Origin: a virus
Strand: one strand, 5' to 3'
Length of the DNA stretch: 32,225 bases
IMG/VR virus record: IMGVR_UViG_3300036791_000207
Location: 1 to 32,225 of that record
Below, in pieces: positions 5,174 to 12,896 of the stretch. Position 1 is the first letter of the stretch, and each line of letters begins with the position of its first letter. The notes under the pieces are model-generated. The model was not told the origin of the DNA, ran no database searches, and saw nothing but the letters and a program-made list of their open reading frames with translations. The translations under genes and the position numbers were made by a program.

Positions 5174-5763
5174 GCTCGCCCGCCGCACTGTACGCCGAGC
5201 TCGTGCGCAAGGCGCCGCGTCGCCGCGGTCATCCCGAGGACGACATACAACGCGCCGTGTGCAAATACTGGGCGCTCAAACATCGCTATACCTGGGAGCG
5301 AACATGGCACACGCCGAACGGGCTCGCCGCGAAAAATAAAAAGCTCGCGGCAATCTTCGCGGGCCTCGGCGTTAAGCCCGGCGTGTTCGATTTAGTGTGC
5401 ATCGCGCGGCGCGGGCCTTACACGGGATTTGCGCTCGAGCTCAAGAGCGCGCACGGTCGCATGAGCGACGAGCAAGAGAACTGGCAAACCCGTTTCATTC
5501 TCGAGGGCTATTACGTCGCGGTCGCGTTCACCCTCGAGGCGGCGATATCATCGATCGATTTTTATCACACGCACGAACTGAGTACGCCCATGCCGCAACG
5601 TAAGCAACCGCCGCCGCGCGGCGACCTTGGAAATGTGTTCGGGCCGCAGACGCCCGCCGAACTCGACGCGATTCTCAAGCCCGCGCCTGCAAAGAAACTG
5701 CCGAGTAATCGGCGCGTAAAATTCCGCGCGCGCCACCCGCGCCCGCCTCGACTCACCCGATAG
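5170..5763 (+). CDS. VRR-NUC domain nuclease
   Basis: A 197-residue protein. The N-terminal two thirds match the VRR-NUC restriction-like fold: an early acidic residue in HPEDDIQRAVCKYW (~residues 20-34), the strand KPGVFDLVCI with the catalytic Asp (~residue 73), and ALELKSAHGRMSDEQ with the E-x-K pair (~residues 89-91). Related phage proteins act as structure-specific or single-strand nucleases in DNA repair and recombination. The C-terminal ~60 residues are Pro- and Arg-rich and unmatched. No replication genes surround it. Start ATG 5170 lies in the previous stop. Confidence 0.88.
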   Translation: MSSPAALYAELVRKAPRRRGHPEDDIQRAVCKYWALKHRYTWERTWHTPNGLAAKNKKLAAIFAGLGVKPGVFDLVCIARRGPYTGFALELKSAHGRMSDEQENWQTRFILEGYYVAVAFTLEAAISSIDFYHTHELSTPMPQRKQPPPRGDLGNVFGPQTPAELDAILKPAPAKKLPSNRRVKFRARHPRPPRLTR

Positions 5764-5775
5764 GAGTGCACCCGC

Positions 5776-7164
5776 ATGCTGCCGTTCGAAATGCCGACAC
5801 CGTTCGAATTTTTCACCGCGAAGCGAAAAGTATTTGCGCATTATTTTTATACGTTCCCGCTGTCGATCGATAACCGCATGCCGTGGGAGGATTACTACAA
5901 CGTGCAATTTTTGGAACCGGACGGCGAAAGCGGCAAGCATCAAGATCAGGGCGGATTTTTGCGACAACGCCCGCTCGCCCAGGCGCAACAGTACCCGCGC
6001 GACGATACCGCCATGATGTGCAAAGAAATCGAGATGGCAATTGCCCGCGGCATCACGGGGTTTACGTTCGACATGCTGTCGATCGACGACGCGTTGTCGC
6101 CGACCGGGCATTTGCAAATGTTGCTCACCGCCGCCGCGCGCACCGACCCGCGATTTAAAATTGTGCCAATGCCCGATATGGCGAGCATGGGCGATATTAC
6201 CGCCGAGCAACTCGAACAAATTATTCTGTCGGTGAAAGACTCGCGGCAAATCTACCGCCTCGACGATGGGCGCATGCTCGTCTCGCCGTACAACGCAACC
6301 GCGCGTGAGGCGTCATGGTGGAAAGAGGTTATCGACGCGCTCAACTCGCAAGGCGTCGCAATCGCTTTCATGCCGACGATATCGGGCGGCGGCATGCCCG
6401 ACGAGGACATGGTCGCGATCAGTTACGGCTATGCAAATTGGGGCACGGTGATTCCCGAGTCATCGGCGAACCTCGACGCCGCGAACGCGCACGAGCTCGG
6501 GCTCGCCTACATGCTGCCGATCGGCTCGCAACAGTACAGGCCGAAAAATCCGAACTACTGGGAAGCCTCGTGCTCATTGTCGTTTCGTAATTCCTGGCAA
6601 GCCGCGATCGACACTTACGCGGACTATGTGCAAATCGTTACGTGGTCCGATTTTTCGGAAAGCGCGCAGATTCAACCGTTCACCGACAAAGGTCTCGCGG
6701 GCAATATCGGAACGGGTTTCTATGACCTCAATGCGTTTTATGCCGCGTGGTTCGCGACCGGCAGGCAACCGCGCGTGCTGCGCGACGCGCTCTATTGGTT
6801 TCATCGCAAAATGTTTCTCTCGAGCCCGCACCCGAACCAAGTCGACGACACGCCGTGTAACGGTGGCACGCCCGAGGATTCGATCGAGCTCGTCGCGCTA
6901 CTCACGAGCGATGCCGACGTGTGCATCAATGATTCGTGCGTGACCGCGTGCGCGCCGTTTGCTGCCGTCAAGGCGCCTCTCGCCAAGGGCACGCCGCACT
7001 TTGCACTTAAGCGAAACGGCTCGAACGTGTTCGCATTCGATAGCCCGATCGCGGTCGTCGGACCCGACGAGCCGCTCGATACGGGTCTAACCGATCTCAC
7101 CTACTGGTGCGGCAGTGGACAGGCGCCGACGGTGCCGCCCGCCGTCGGCGGTTTCGACTTGTGA
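5776..7164 (+). CDS. GH71-like glycoside hydrolase (endo-alpha-1,3-glucanase family)
   Basis: A 462-residue protein. The start resembles GH71: KVFAHYFYTFPLSIDNR (~residues 18-34), DGESGKHQDQGGFLRQRPL (~50-70), then the barrel strands GITGFTFDMLSIDD, KIVPMPDMASMG, RMLVSPYNATA, AISYGYANWGTVIP and YVQIVTWSDFSES, ending the domain near ALYWFHRKMF (~residue 345). A beta-rich ~110-residue tail with several Cys follows. GH71 enzymes cut alpha-1,3-glucan (mutan-like polymers). No signal peptide is visible, so release would need lysis or virion attachment. AGGAG lies 10 bases upstream of ATG 5776. Family placement is from pattern memory; substrate is inferred. Confidence 0.85.
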   Translation: MLPFEMPTPFEFFTAKRKVFAHYFYTFPLSIDNRMPWEDYYNVQFLEPDGESGKHQDQGGFLRQRPLAQAQQYPRDDTAMMCKEIEMAIARGITGFTFDMLSIDDALSPTGHLQMLLTAAARTDPRFKIVPMPDMASMGDITAEQLEQIILSVKDSRQIYRLDDGRMLVSPYNATAREASWWKEVIDALNSQGVAIAFMPTISGGGMPDEDMVAISYGYANWGTVIPESSANLDAANAHELGLAYMLPIGSQQYRPKNPNYWEASCSLSFRNSWQAAIDTYADYVQIVTWSDFSESAQIQPFTDKGLAGNIGTGFYDLNAFYAAWFATGRQPRVLRDALYWFHRKMFLSSPHPNQVDDTPCNGGTPEDSIELVALLTSDADVCINDSCVTACAPFAAVKAPLAKGTPHFALKRNGSNVFAFDSPIAVVGPDEPLDTGLTDLTYWCGSGQAPTVPPAVGGFDL

Positions 7165-7173
7165 GGTGCGCGC

Positions 7174-7398
7174 ATGCCTCGAGGCAAAACGTTTGACGCC
7201 GAATGTCGGCGGCTCGCGGCGCTGATTCGCCGCAACGCCGACCGCTGCGAGACTGCAACGGGCCCGCGGTGCAAATGTCACTGCGGCGGCGCGCAGCACG
7301 GCAAGCCGCACTCGGCGCGATGGGTCGCGAACACGGCGCGCGCAATGACGCGCGCGCAGTACGAAGGCGCGCAAGCCGAGCTCGAGCTCGAGCAATGA
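7174..7398 (+). CDS. Small Cys/His-rich protein
   Basis: A 74-residue protein with PRCKCHCGGAQHGKPHS (~residues 31-47), a compact cluster of Cys and His that should bind metal, flanked by two helices. Similar C-x-C-x-C-G-G-x-x-H-G motifs occur in phage hypothetical proteins of unknown role. GAGGTG precedes ATG 7174. It starts a run of tightly overlapping small genes leading to the HNH endonuclease. Confidence 0.6.
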   Translation: MPRGKTFDAECRRLAALIRRNADRCETATGPRCKCHCGGAQHGKPHSARWVANTARAMTRAQYEGAQAELELEQ

Positions 7399-7574
7399 GC
7401 GAAAGCGAAACCGAGCGCGAAATAGAGCGGCTACGCGCGTATCTATGGAAATATGGGAAGCATCTAACGTCATGCGCGGCGCGCGGCCCGCTCGGTGTCT
7501 GTAATTGCGGGTGGATTGAAATTCGCGCGACCTTGGCAGGCGACGCCGCGCGACCCGACGAGCCCGGCGCATGA
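7395..7574 (+). CDS. Small protein with C-terminal Cys motif
   Basis: A 59-residue protein starting at ATG 7395 inside the previous stop (ATGA). The N-terminus is an acidic helix (SESETEREIERLRAYL); HLTSCAARGPLGVCNCGW follows, a C...C-x-C pattern. No function recognised. Overlaps at both ends place it in the same operon as its neighbours. Confidence 0.55.
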   Translation: MSESETEREIERLRAYLWKYGKHLTSCAARGPLGVCNCGWIEIRATLAGDAARPDEPGA

Positions 7575-7879
7575 GCGACGACAAGGTAACGCCGCTACCC
7601 GTGCGCGCGAAACCTCTCGGCAAAATGCTCGAGGTCGTGCGATCGTTCGGCAAGTGCGAGCACCGCCGCGCAACCGTCGACGAACAACTCGCCGAGCTCA
7701 CATGTTCCGATTGCGGCGCCAAGCTCAACCCGATTCAGTACCTTGTGCAGATAGCGAACAAACTGTCGGCGTGGGAATGGGAGCACGAGCGCATCGTCGC
7801 CGCACGCAAGCAACTCGCCGAACGTAAGCGCGCGCGCTGCCCTCACTGCGACACAATGTTCGACATTCGGATTCGCTAA
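7571..7879 (+). CDS. Zinc-binding protein, unknown function
   Basis: A 102-residue protein with KCEHRRA (~residue 28), LTCSDCGAKLNP (~44-55) and, at the C-terminus, ARCPHCDTMFDIRI (~88-101). The two outer motifs and the central pair suggest one or two zinc sites joined by a helix (~56-86). The final TAA overlaps the ATG of the HNH gene. It could be a DNA-binding helper for the neighbouring endonuclease, but that is only from position. Confidence 0.6.
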   Translation: MSDDKVTPLPVRAKPLGKMLEVVRSFGKCEHRRATVDEQLAELTCSDCGAKLNPIQYLVQIANKLSAWEWEHERIVAARKQLAERKRARCPHCDTMFDIRIR

Positions 7880-8235
7880 TGGCGCTGCTCACTCGCAACC
7901 GCGTGCATCGTCAACCGTTTCTCGGGCACAGTGAAAAATGGTATGCCGAACGCGACGCACGAATGCGCGAGCAACGCGACCCGATATCAAAGCAACTGTA
8001 CGACTCGAGTGCATGGCAAACACTACGGCGCATCGTGCTCGAGGATGCGAACTATCGATGTGCAACCGAGCAATGCAAGACTCGAGCGACTGTCGTCGAT
8101 CATGTGCTCGCGCACCGTGGCGATTCAATGCGTTTCTTTGATCGTGATAACCTTCGCGCGCTTTGCAAACGGTGTCACGATCGCAAGACCGCACGAGTCG
8201 ACGGCGCGTTCGGTCGTACGCCGAGGCAAAAGTAA
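7879..8235 (+). CDS. HNH endonuclease (packaging-associated type)
   Basis: A 118-residue protein with the HNH core: SSAWQTLRRIVLEDANYRC, then CKTRATVVDHVLAHRGD (His of the first motif) and FFDRDNLRALCKRCHDRKTA (Asn and last His). Two CxxC-like pairs hold the fold. In many HK97-like phages a small HNH protein near the terminase is needed with TerS and TerL for specific DNA cleavage at cos. Here three genes, including a glycanase, separate it from terS. Start ATG 7879 overlaps the previous TAA. Confidence 0.9.
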   Translation: MALLTRNRVHRQPFLGHSEKWYAERDARMREQRDPISKQLYDSSAWQTLRRIVLEDANYRCATEQCKTRATVVDHVLAHRGDSMRFFDRDNLRALCKRCHDRKTARVDGAFGRTPRQK

Positions 8236-8395
8236 ATGACGCGACTCGATGCTCGAGCATGCATGGCGCGGCTACGCGATCAAAAAGCGGGGAGCCCGTT
8301 AACAAGGCAGGGGGGGCCCGTAAAATCGCCATTGACGCGCGTCCCGAGCGACGACGTTGGTCGAATTTACGCGCCGACAAATCGGGAAAAACGGC
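8236..8395. other. Gap after the HNH gene; candidate cos region
   Basis: A 160-base stretch without a convincing gene. A frame opens at ATG 8236 and runs to 8610, but it reads through the next gene in another frame and looks unlike a protein. The stretch holds a 12-bp palindrome ATGCTCGAGCAT (8249-8260), GTTAAC (8298-8303), a run of seven G (8310-8316) and GGGCCC. Position between HNH and terminase genes and the palindromes fit a cos site; this is inference. A frameshifted or decayed small gene is the alternative. Confidence 0.35.
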
Positions 8396-8596
8396 ATGTC
8401 TCAACGAAAGTTTTTGATTCTGTGCGTGGTCGCCCTCGCGGCGATTGTCGCGGTCGCGGTCGCGAGCTTTTTGATATTGAACGCATCCGACGATTGCCGC
8501 CGCCGCGTGCACCGTCGGCACTGCATCGTGCACACGTTGCCCGACGGTACGCGCACGCTCGAGTGCCGGTTACTGCCGCGCCGACATCGGGTGTAA
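8396..8596 (+). CDS. Small single-pass membrane protein
   Basis: A 66-residue protein. Residues ~5-29 form one hydrophobic segment (FLILCVVALAAIVAVAVASF), followed by a basic, Cys-containing stretch (DDCRRRVHRRHC) and ECRLLPRRHRV. The N-terminus is short and positive (MSQRKF). It might be an anchored periplasmic peptide or a holin/spanin-like protein; there is no lipobox. No strong ribosome-binding site is visible before ATG 8396, so the start is less sure. The next gene begins 10 bases later. Confidence 0.6.
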   Translation: MSQRKFLILCVVALAAIVAVAVASFLILNASDDCRRRVHRRHCIVHTLPDGTRTLECRLLPRRHRV

Positions 8597-8606
8597 GGGG
8601 CATCGC

Positions 8607-8861
8607 ATGAGGATCACGGGCCCGTTTTACGGCGTGGTCGACGATCGCGGCGACATTCTGCTCGATCAACTAGGGAACCCGATGCTCTACGCGAACGTCG
8701 GCCCGCACTTTGTAGAGAACCAAAAACGCAAAGGGCGCCGCGTGGTGTTCATTTATTTACAAATGCATTACACGTTGCCCGCGAGCGAAACCGATTCGCG
8801 CAATGAATACGCGCGCTCAATCGGCGACATGCCACCAACAACGCGAGGGGAACCGACATGA
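8607..8861 (+). CDS. Hypothetical protein
   Basis: An 84-residue protein starting at ATG 8607 after AAGGGG. Residues ~5-55 look like a small beta domain (YGVVDDRGDILLDQLGNPML) and the end is polar. No Cys pairs or membrane segment. It overlaps the GH16-like gene by ATGA and so is translated with it; it might be a partner of that enzyme, but nothing in the sequence shows this. Confidence 0.55.
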   Translation: MRITGPFYGVVDDRGDILLDQLGNPMLYANVGPHFVENQKRKGRRVVFIYLQMHYTLPASETDSRNEYARSIGDMPPTTRGEPT

Positions 8862-10039
8862 TTATTATTATTCCGCCGTGCCGACGGCGCGAGCGGGTGC
8901 CGACGTTTATTCGCGGCGACGTGAGCACGACCGACCTTTTGCGCCGCTACCCGGCGAAGCGATACCCGGGCTCGAGCGCAAGTACTGAAATGGGTCTCAT
9001 GCAATCGGACGGCGTGCGATGGCTCGTGCAAGGCACGCCGCCGATACCGCCCGGCGCCGCCGAGCTCGGCTACACGCAAAACCTGTACACCGTATTTCCC
9101 GCCGAGGCGGAAATCGCCTACTCGCCCGACGTCAAGGCGCGCATTTATTCGGGGTTCGGCCCGTCGTCGATTCACCCGACGAGCGCGGCGTATACGACCG
9201 ACGAGAACGGGCAATTGCAATTGATCTATCCCGAGGGCGGCGAGGATCGCGGATTGTTTTGCACACAAAACGCGCTCAACTCTCAGCAACTCGCGGGGAA
9301 TCTCGGCACGCTGCCGTACGCACTCGCGGGTCGCGGGCTCTACACGGAATGCGCGTTCACGATTCCGACGCCCGGCGACGTCGATCACTTCAATGCTTTT
9401 TTCGTGATGCCTCAACAGCACAACACGATACAACTCGATTCGAACCCCGCATTCCCGAACAATTACGAGCAATGGCACGAGCTCGACGTGAACGAAAACG
9501 GGCACGGCACCGACCAGGGCGGCGCGTACCGCGGCGCCTATCTGCAATGGGCGGGCGTCTATCGCTGGGCGTGGACGCTCGCGGCGACGCCGACGGTCGG
9601 CGCGACGAGTGTCAAGCTCACGCAACCGTGGACGGGCGAACCCGGTTCGTTCCCGATCAAATTCGATAGCGGCGAATCGCGCAACTCGGTCATGGTCCCG
9701 GGCTCGGTCGGCCCGTACTCGATATCCGCGCTCACGATCGCGTGCAAGACGCCCGCCGTCGAAATTGGCTACACGCGATTTATGTCGCCCTCGAACATTC
9801 AAACGACGCCGCTCGACTACACGACCGAGCACACGTTCGGCGGCGCATACGACCCGATCGGCGGCACTTGGACGATATGGGAGGACGGCAAAAAGCAAAA
9901 AACGGTGAGCACGCGCAGCGCATCCGACAACGCGTTTCGTGATACCGGGCTCATGTACTTACTTTTGCAAACGAACTCTCACGGCAAGAAAAAGGCTAGC
10001 CGAATGAGTGTTCGATACTTCGCGATGTGGACGCCGTGA
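8858..10039 (+). CDS. GH16-like glycanase (concanavalin A-like fold)
   Basis: A 393-residue protein. Residues ~160-235 resemble GH16: a strand GLYTECAFTIPTPGDVDHFN, FFVMPQQH, and then HELDVNENGHG, which holds the family signature E-x-D-x-x-E as Glu208, Asp210 and Glu213 (nucleophile, helper and acid/base by analogy). A typical WTIWEDGKK strand near the end supports the jelly-roll fold. GH16 enzymes cleave beta-1,3/1,4-glucans or galactans. No signal peptide is evident. An N-terminal ~100 residues is unmatched. It is followed directly by terS (GTGA overlap). Without a search I cannot exclude a polysaccharide lyase or lectin of the same fold. Confidence 0.68.
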   Translation: MIIIIPPCRRRERVPTFIRGDVSTTDLLRRYPAKRYPGSSASTEMGLMQSDGVRWLVQGTPPIPPGAAELGYTQNLYTVFPAEAEIAYSPDVKARIYSGFGPSSIHPTSAAYTTDENGQLQLIYPEGGEDRGLFCTQNALNSQQLAGNLGTLPYALAGRGLYTECAFTIPTPGDVDHFNAFFVMPQQHNTIQLDSNPAFPNNYEQWHELDVNENGHGTDQGGAYRGAYLQWAGVYRWAWTLAATPTVGATSVKLTQPWTGEPGSFPIKFDSGESRNSVMVPGSVGPYSISALTIACKTPAVEIGYTRFMSPSNIQTTPLDYTTEHTFGGAYDPIGGTWTIWEDGKKQKTVSTRSASDNAFRDTGLMYLLLQTNSHGKKKASRMSVRYFAMWTP

Positions 10040-10503
10040 GTCGACGCCCGACCGCTACCATTTTGAAATTGATTCGCGGCGCCGACGAGCACCCGTCGCG
10101 GCTCAAGGATGACCGACCGAAAATTGACGAGCGCCCGGTGATGCCGCCCGGGCTGAAACTCTCGAGCGATGAACAGGCGATATTTGATTGGCTACTCGAG
10201 CACGTCTACCGCAAAGGCGTGCACGGCACGGGCGACGCGATTGCGTTCGCGAAAATTGCGCGGCTCACCTCGCGCGTCAATGCGATCGACGCCAAAATCG
10301 CCGAGCACGGGTTACTCATGAAAAATCCAAAAAACAAGAAACCGGAATTGCAACCGTACACCCGGTTAAGCCGCGACCTATGGCAACAACTCGGCATCGC
10401 GCTAGGTGAAATCGGCGCGACGCCCGCGGGGCGCGTCAAACTCGCGGGCCCGCACGGCGGCGGTGCGCTCGGCGAGCCGAGCTCGTGGGACGAAATCAAT
10501 TGA
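10036..10503 (+). CDS. terS: Terminase small subunit, P27 family
   Basis: A 155-residue protein. The N-terminus RRPTATILKLIRGADEHPSR matches the KPTALKLLxGNPxxRP start of P27-type small terminases, followed by the Pro-rich linker MPPGLKLSSDEQAIFDWLLE and helices with DAIAFAKIARLTSRVNAIDA and LSRDLWQQLGIALGEIGATP, the usual C-terminal part. It recognises phage DNA and starts packaging with the large subunit. GTG 10036 overlaps the stop of the glycanase gene; an in-frame GTG at 10027 is also possible. One small gene separates it from terL. Confidence 0.88.
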   Translation: MSRRPTATILKLIRGADEHPSRLKDDRPKIDERPVMPPGLKLSSDEQAIFDWLLEHVYRKGVHGTGDAIAFAKIARLTSRVNAIDAKIAEHGLLMKNPKNKKPELQPYTRLSRDLWQQLGIALGEIGATPAGRVKLAGPHGGGALGEPSSWDEIN

Positions 10504-10748
10504 GGCGCGTTGTCCGATTGCCGTGCGGGTGCACCGTCGAGGGCGACCGATATCTCGCGATGTGCGCGCCGCACGAGCTCGAGCACTCGGCATTGCACGC
10601 CCAGGCGCAAGCCGACTACCGCGGGCGCTTGCACCCGATGTGCAACGAGTGCGGGTGGCGCAAAGGCGGCGTCGATTCGTGGAATGGGCGCGCCTGTAAG
10701 TGCGGATTCGCGGCGCCGCCGATGCGCGTCGACGCGGCGCCGCCGTGA
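10500..10748 (+). CDS. Small zinc-binding protein between terS and terL
   Basis: An 82-residue protein with RLPCGCTVEGD, MCAPHE, HPMCNECGWRKGG and ACKCGFAAPP: eight Cys/His ligands in four groups, enough for two zinc sites. A TTG start at 10500 overlaps the terS stop; an in-frame GTG at 10485 would overlap more. Insertion of such a protein between the terminase genes is unusual and could mean a packaging helper. Function unknown. Confidence 0.6.
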   Translation: MRRVVRLPCGCTVEGDRYLAMCAPHELEHSALHAQAQADYRGRLHPMCNECGWRKGGVDSWNGRACKCGFAAPPMRVDAAPP

Positions 10749-10751
10749 CCC

Positions 10752-12686
10752 GTGACCGATCAAACCGATTTGTTCGGCAGTACGCCGAAACCGAAACCCG
10801 GGCGCCCGCGGGTGTGGCAACACGAGGGCGACCGGCGCGCGCACGAGAATCGCAAACGGAAAAAGAAACGCACCGCCCGAGCCGACGCGGTACGCGCCGA
10901 CCCTGAGCTCGCCCGGCGCCTCGCGGTACAGGCGCGCATTGACTCGCTCGCGAAACCCGCCGTCGAATTGTTCGTCACCGACGACGACTTGCTCGAGCTC
11001 GCGGGTGAGTATCCGAACGTCGCCGAGGCGTTGCAGTACGCCCGCGACGTGCTCGCGGGGCGCATCGATGCGTGCGAATGGGTACGCCGCGCCTGCGAGC
11101 GGCACGACGGCGACCTCGAGCGCATGGGCGGCGATGATTTCGCCTACACGTTCAACGCCTCGCGGGGCGAGCGGGTGTTGCGCTCGATTCAGATGTTTCG
11201 CGAAATCCGCGGGCCTCGAGCAAAGCAACGATTCCGGTTCGCGCCCTGGCAAAAATTCATTATTGCCTCGGTGTTCGGCTGGGTCGACGCCCGCGGCGCC
11301 CGGCGCTTTCGGTACGTGTTCGTCGCCGTGCCTCGAGGCAATGGCAAATCTTCGCTCGCCGCGACCCTCGGGCTCTACGCGGTCGCGCTCGACGGCGAGG
11401 GCGGCGCCGAGGTGTACGCCGCGGCGGTGACGCGCGACCAAGCTCGAATCGTGTTCGACGCCGCGGTGCATATGGCGCGAGGCGACGAGCAATTTCGCCG
11501 CAAGTACGGCATTGAATTGAACGCGCGCGCGATTCTGCAAGTCGACTCGGCGTCGATATTCCGCCCGCTGTCGCGCGACGCCCAGGCGCTCGACGGGCTC
11601 AACGTGCATATGGCGATACTCGACGAGCTCGCCGCCCACAAAACGCGCGAGGTTCACGACATTCTCGTTACCGCGACGGGCAAGCGCTCGCAATCGCTGA
11701 TTTTCTGCATCACGACGGCGGGCGCGAATCAATCGGGCATCGGGTTTGAGCAATGGAAGTACACGCAACGGGTGCTCGCGGGGCAATCGGTCGACGAGTC
11801 GTTTTTCGGAATCATTTACACGATCGACGACGCCGACGATTGGCAATCGCCCGACGTGTGGGCAAAGGCTAATCCGAATTGGGGCACCTCGGTCAACCCG
11901 GGCGTGATTCAAAACCTCGCGCAACGTGCTCGAGCAATCGCCAGCCAACAAAACGCGTTCAAGCAAAAGCATTTAAACGTTTGGACGAATGCCGCGGTCG
12001 CGTGGATGAACATGGTTCAATGGCAAGCGCTCGGCGACGGCGAGCTCGTCGAGGCATCGTTCAACGGTGACGAGTGCGTGATCGGGCTCGACCTCGCGGC
12101 GAAAGTCGACCTCGCCGCTCGAGTCAAATTGTTTCGCCGACCGATCGACGGCGTGTTGCATTACTACGCGTTCGCGCACTTCTATTTGCCCGAGGCCGCG
12201 ATCGTCGACGGGCGCAATGCCTCATACGAAACATGGCAGGGCGAAGGCTGGATAACGGCGACGCCCGGCGAGGTCACCGACTTTAACGTCATCGAGTCGG
12301 ACCTATTGAACGACGCCGCGCATCACCGCGTGCTCGATATCGCTTACGACCCGTGGCAAGCCTTGCAACTCGCGAGCAACTTAGCGGCGAAAGATATCTC
12401 GGTCATTGAGTACCGCCCGACGACCGCGAATTTTTCGCCAGCGATGAAGGAAATCGACGCGCTCGTGCGGCAAGGTCGCTTTCATCACGACGCGAACCCG
12501 GTGCTCGCGTGGAACGTCGCTTGTGTTGAGGTGATGGAAGATTTCAAAGGCAACATTTACCCGCGAAAAGATCGCGACGACCCGCACCAAAAAATCGACG
12601 GGCTCGTCGCGTTGTTGATGGCAATGGGTCGCTTGATGGCGCTCGACGCCGCGCCCGAGGCGGTGCCGAGTTTGACGTTTCTGTAA
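10752..12686 (+). CDS. terL: Terminase large subunit
   Basis: A 644-residue packaging motor. The ATPase shows Walker A VPRGNGKSS (~residues 193-201) and Walker B HMAILDELAAH (~285-295), with coupling motif SLIFCITTAG. The nuclease half has the acidic motif VIGLDLAAKVDLAA (~440-453) and the C-terminal KIDGLVALLMAMGR with its conserved Asp. It cuts concatemers and pumps DNA into the prohead. The basic, Lys/Arg-rich N-terminus (KRKKKR) is longer than usual before the ATPase. Start GTG 10752; a clear ribosome-binding site is not visible. Confidence 0.96.
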   Translation: MTDQTDLFGSTPKPKPGRPRVWQHEGDRRAHENRKRKKKRTARADAVRADPELARRLAVQARIDSLAKPAVELFVTDDDLLELAGEYPNVAEALQYARDVLAGRIDACEWVRRACERHDGDLERMGGDDFAYTFNASRGERVLRSIQMFREIRGPRAKQRFRFAPWQKFIIASVFGWVDARGARRFRYVFVAVPRGNGKSSLAATLGLYAVALDGEGGAEVYAAAVTRDQARIVFDAAVHMARGDEQFRRKYGIELNARAILQVDSASIFRPLSRDAQALDGLNVHMAILDELAAHKTREVHDILVTATGKRSQSLIFCITTAGANQSGIGFEQWKYTQRVLAGQSVDESFFGIIYTIDDADDWQSPDVWAKANPNWGTSVNPGVIQNLAQRARAIASQQNAFKQKHLNVWTNAAVAWMNMVQWQALGDGELVEASFNGDECVIGLDLAAKVDLAARVKLFRRPIDGVLHYYAFAHFYLPEAAIVDGRNASYETWQGEGWITATPGEVTDFNVIESDLLNDAAHHRVLDIAYDPWQALQLASNLAAKDISVIEYRPTTANFSPAMKEIDALVRQGRFHHDANPVLAWNVACVEVMEDFKGNIYPRKDRDDPHQKIDGLVALLMAMGRLMALDAAPEAVPSLTFL

Positions 12687-12776
12687 TTTCGGGCGTACAT
12701 TCGGCGCGGGCGACGGTGGGCCGGTCCCAGGCAGTAGCGAAAAACTTTTTGTTTTTCCAACCCTTGCGAGACGCCC

Positions 12777-12884
12777 ATGCATATCGAATCGACGCCGCCG
12801 AGCCCGACGCCTTACTCGAACCGCACGCGACCGCACCGCACGGCGCGTGACCGCACGCCGCCGCCGCCGCCCGCGAAACGCTAG
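12777..12884 (+). CDS. Possible 35-residue Pro/Arg-rich peptide
   Basis: ATG 12777 opens a short frame ending at TAG 12882-12884, giving a Pro-, Thr- and Arg-rich peptide with a PPPPP run before the C-terminal AKR. GCGAG lies about 8 bases upstream. It fills the otherwise empty 210-base gap between terL and the protease. The gap also has an inverted repeat GAAAAAC-TTTTT-GTTTTTC (12739-12757). A real gene is uncertain; composition is what GC-rich random sequence would also give. Confidence 0.3.
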   Translation: MHIESTPPSPTPYSNRTRPHRTARDRTPPPPPAKR

Positions 12885-12896
12885 GGGCCGCGCGTC

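Noticed and set aside
8236-8610. 124-residue frame starting right after the HNH stop
   Set aside because: Low-quality protein pattern and it runs through the membrane protein gene in another frame; treated as a gap instead.
8768-9898. 376-residue open frame on the minus strand
   Set aside because: Antisense to the GH16-like gene, Arg-rich and without recognisable features.
10206-11972. 588-residue open frame on the minus strand
   Set aside because: It is antisense to terS and terL, very rich in Arg, Ala and Val, with no motif; GC-rich coding DNA gives such open antisense frames.
12739-12757. GAAAAAC-TTTTT-GTTTTTC as a terminator after terL
   Set aside because: The stem is AT-rich and weak, and the T run lies in the loop and stem rather than after it.
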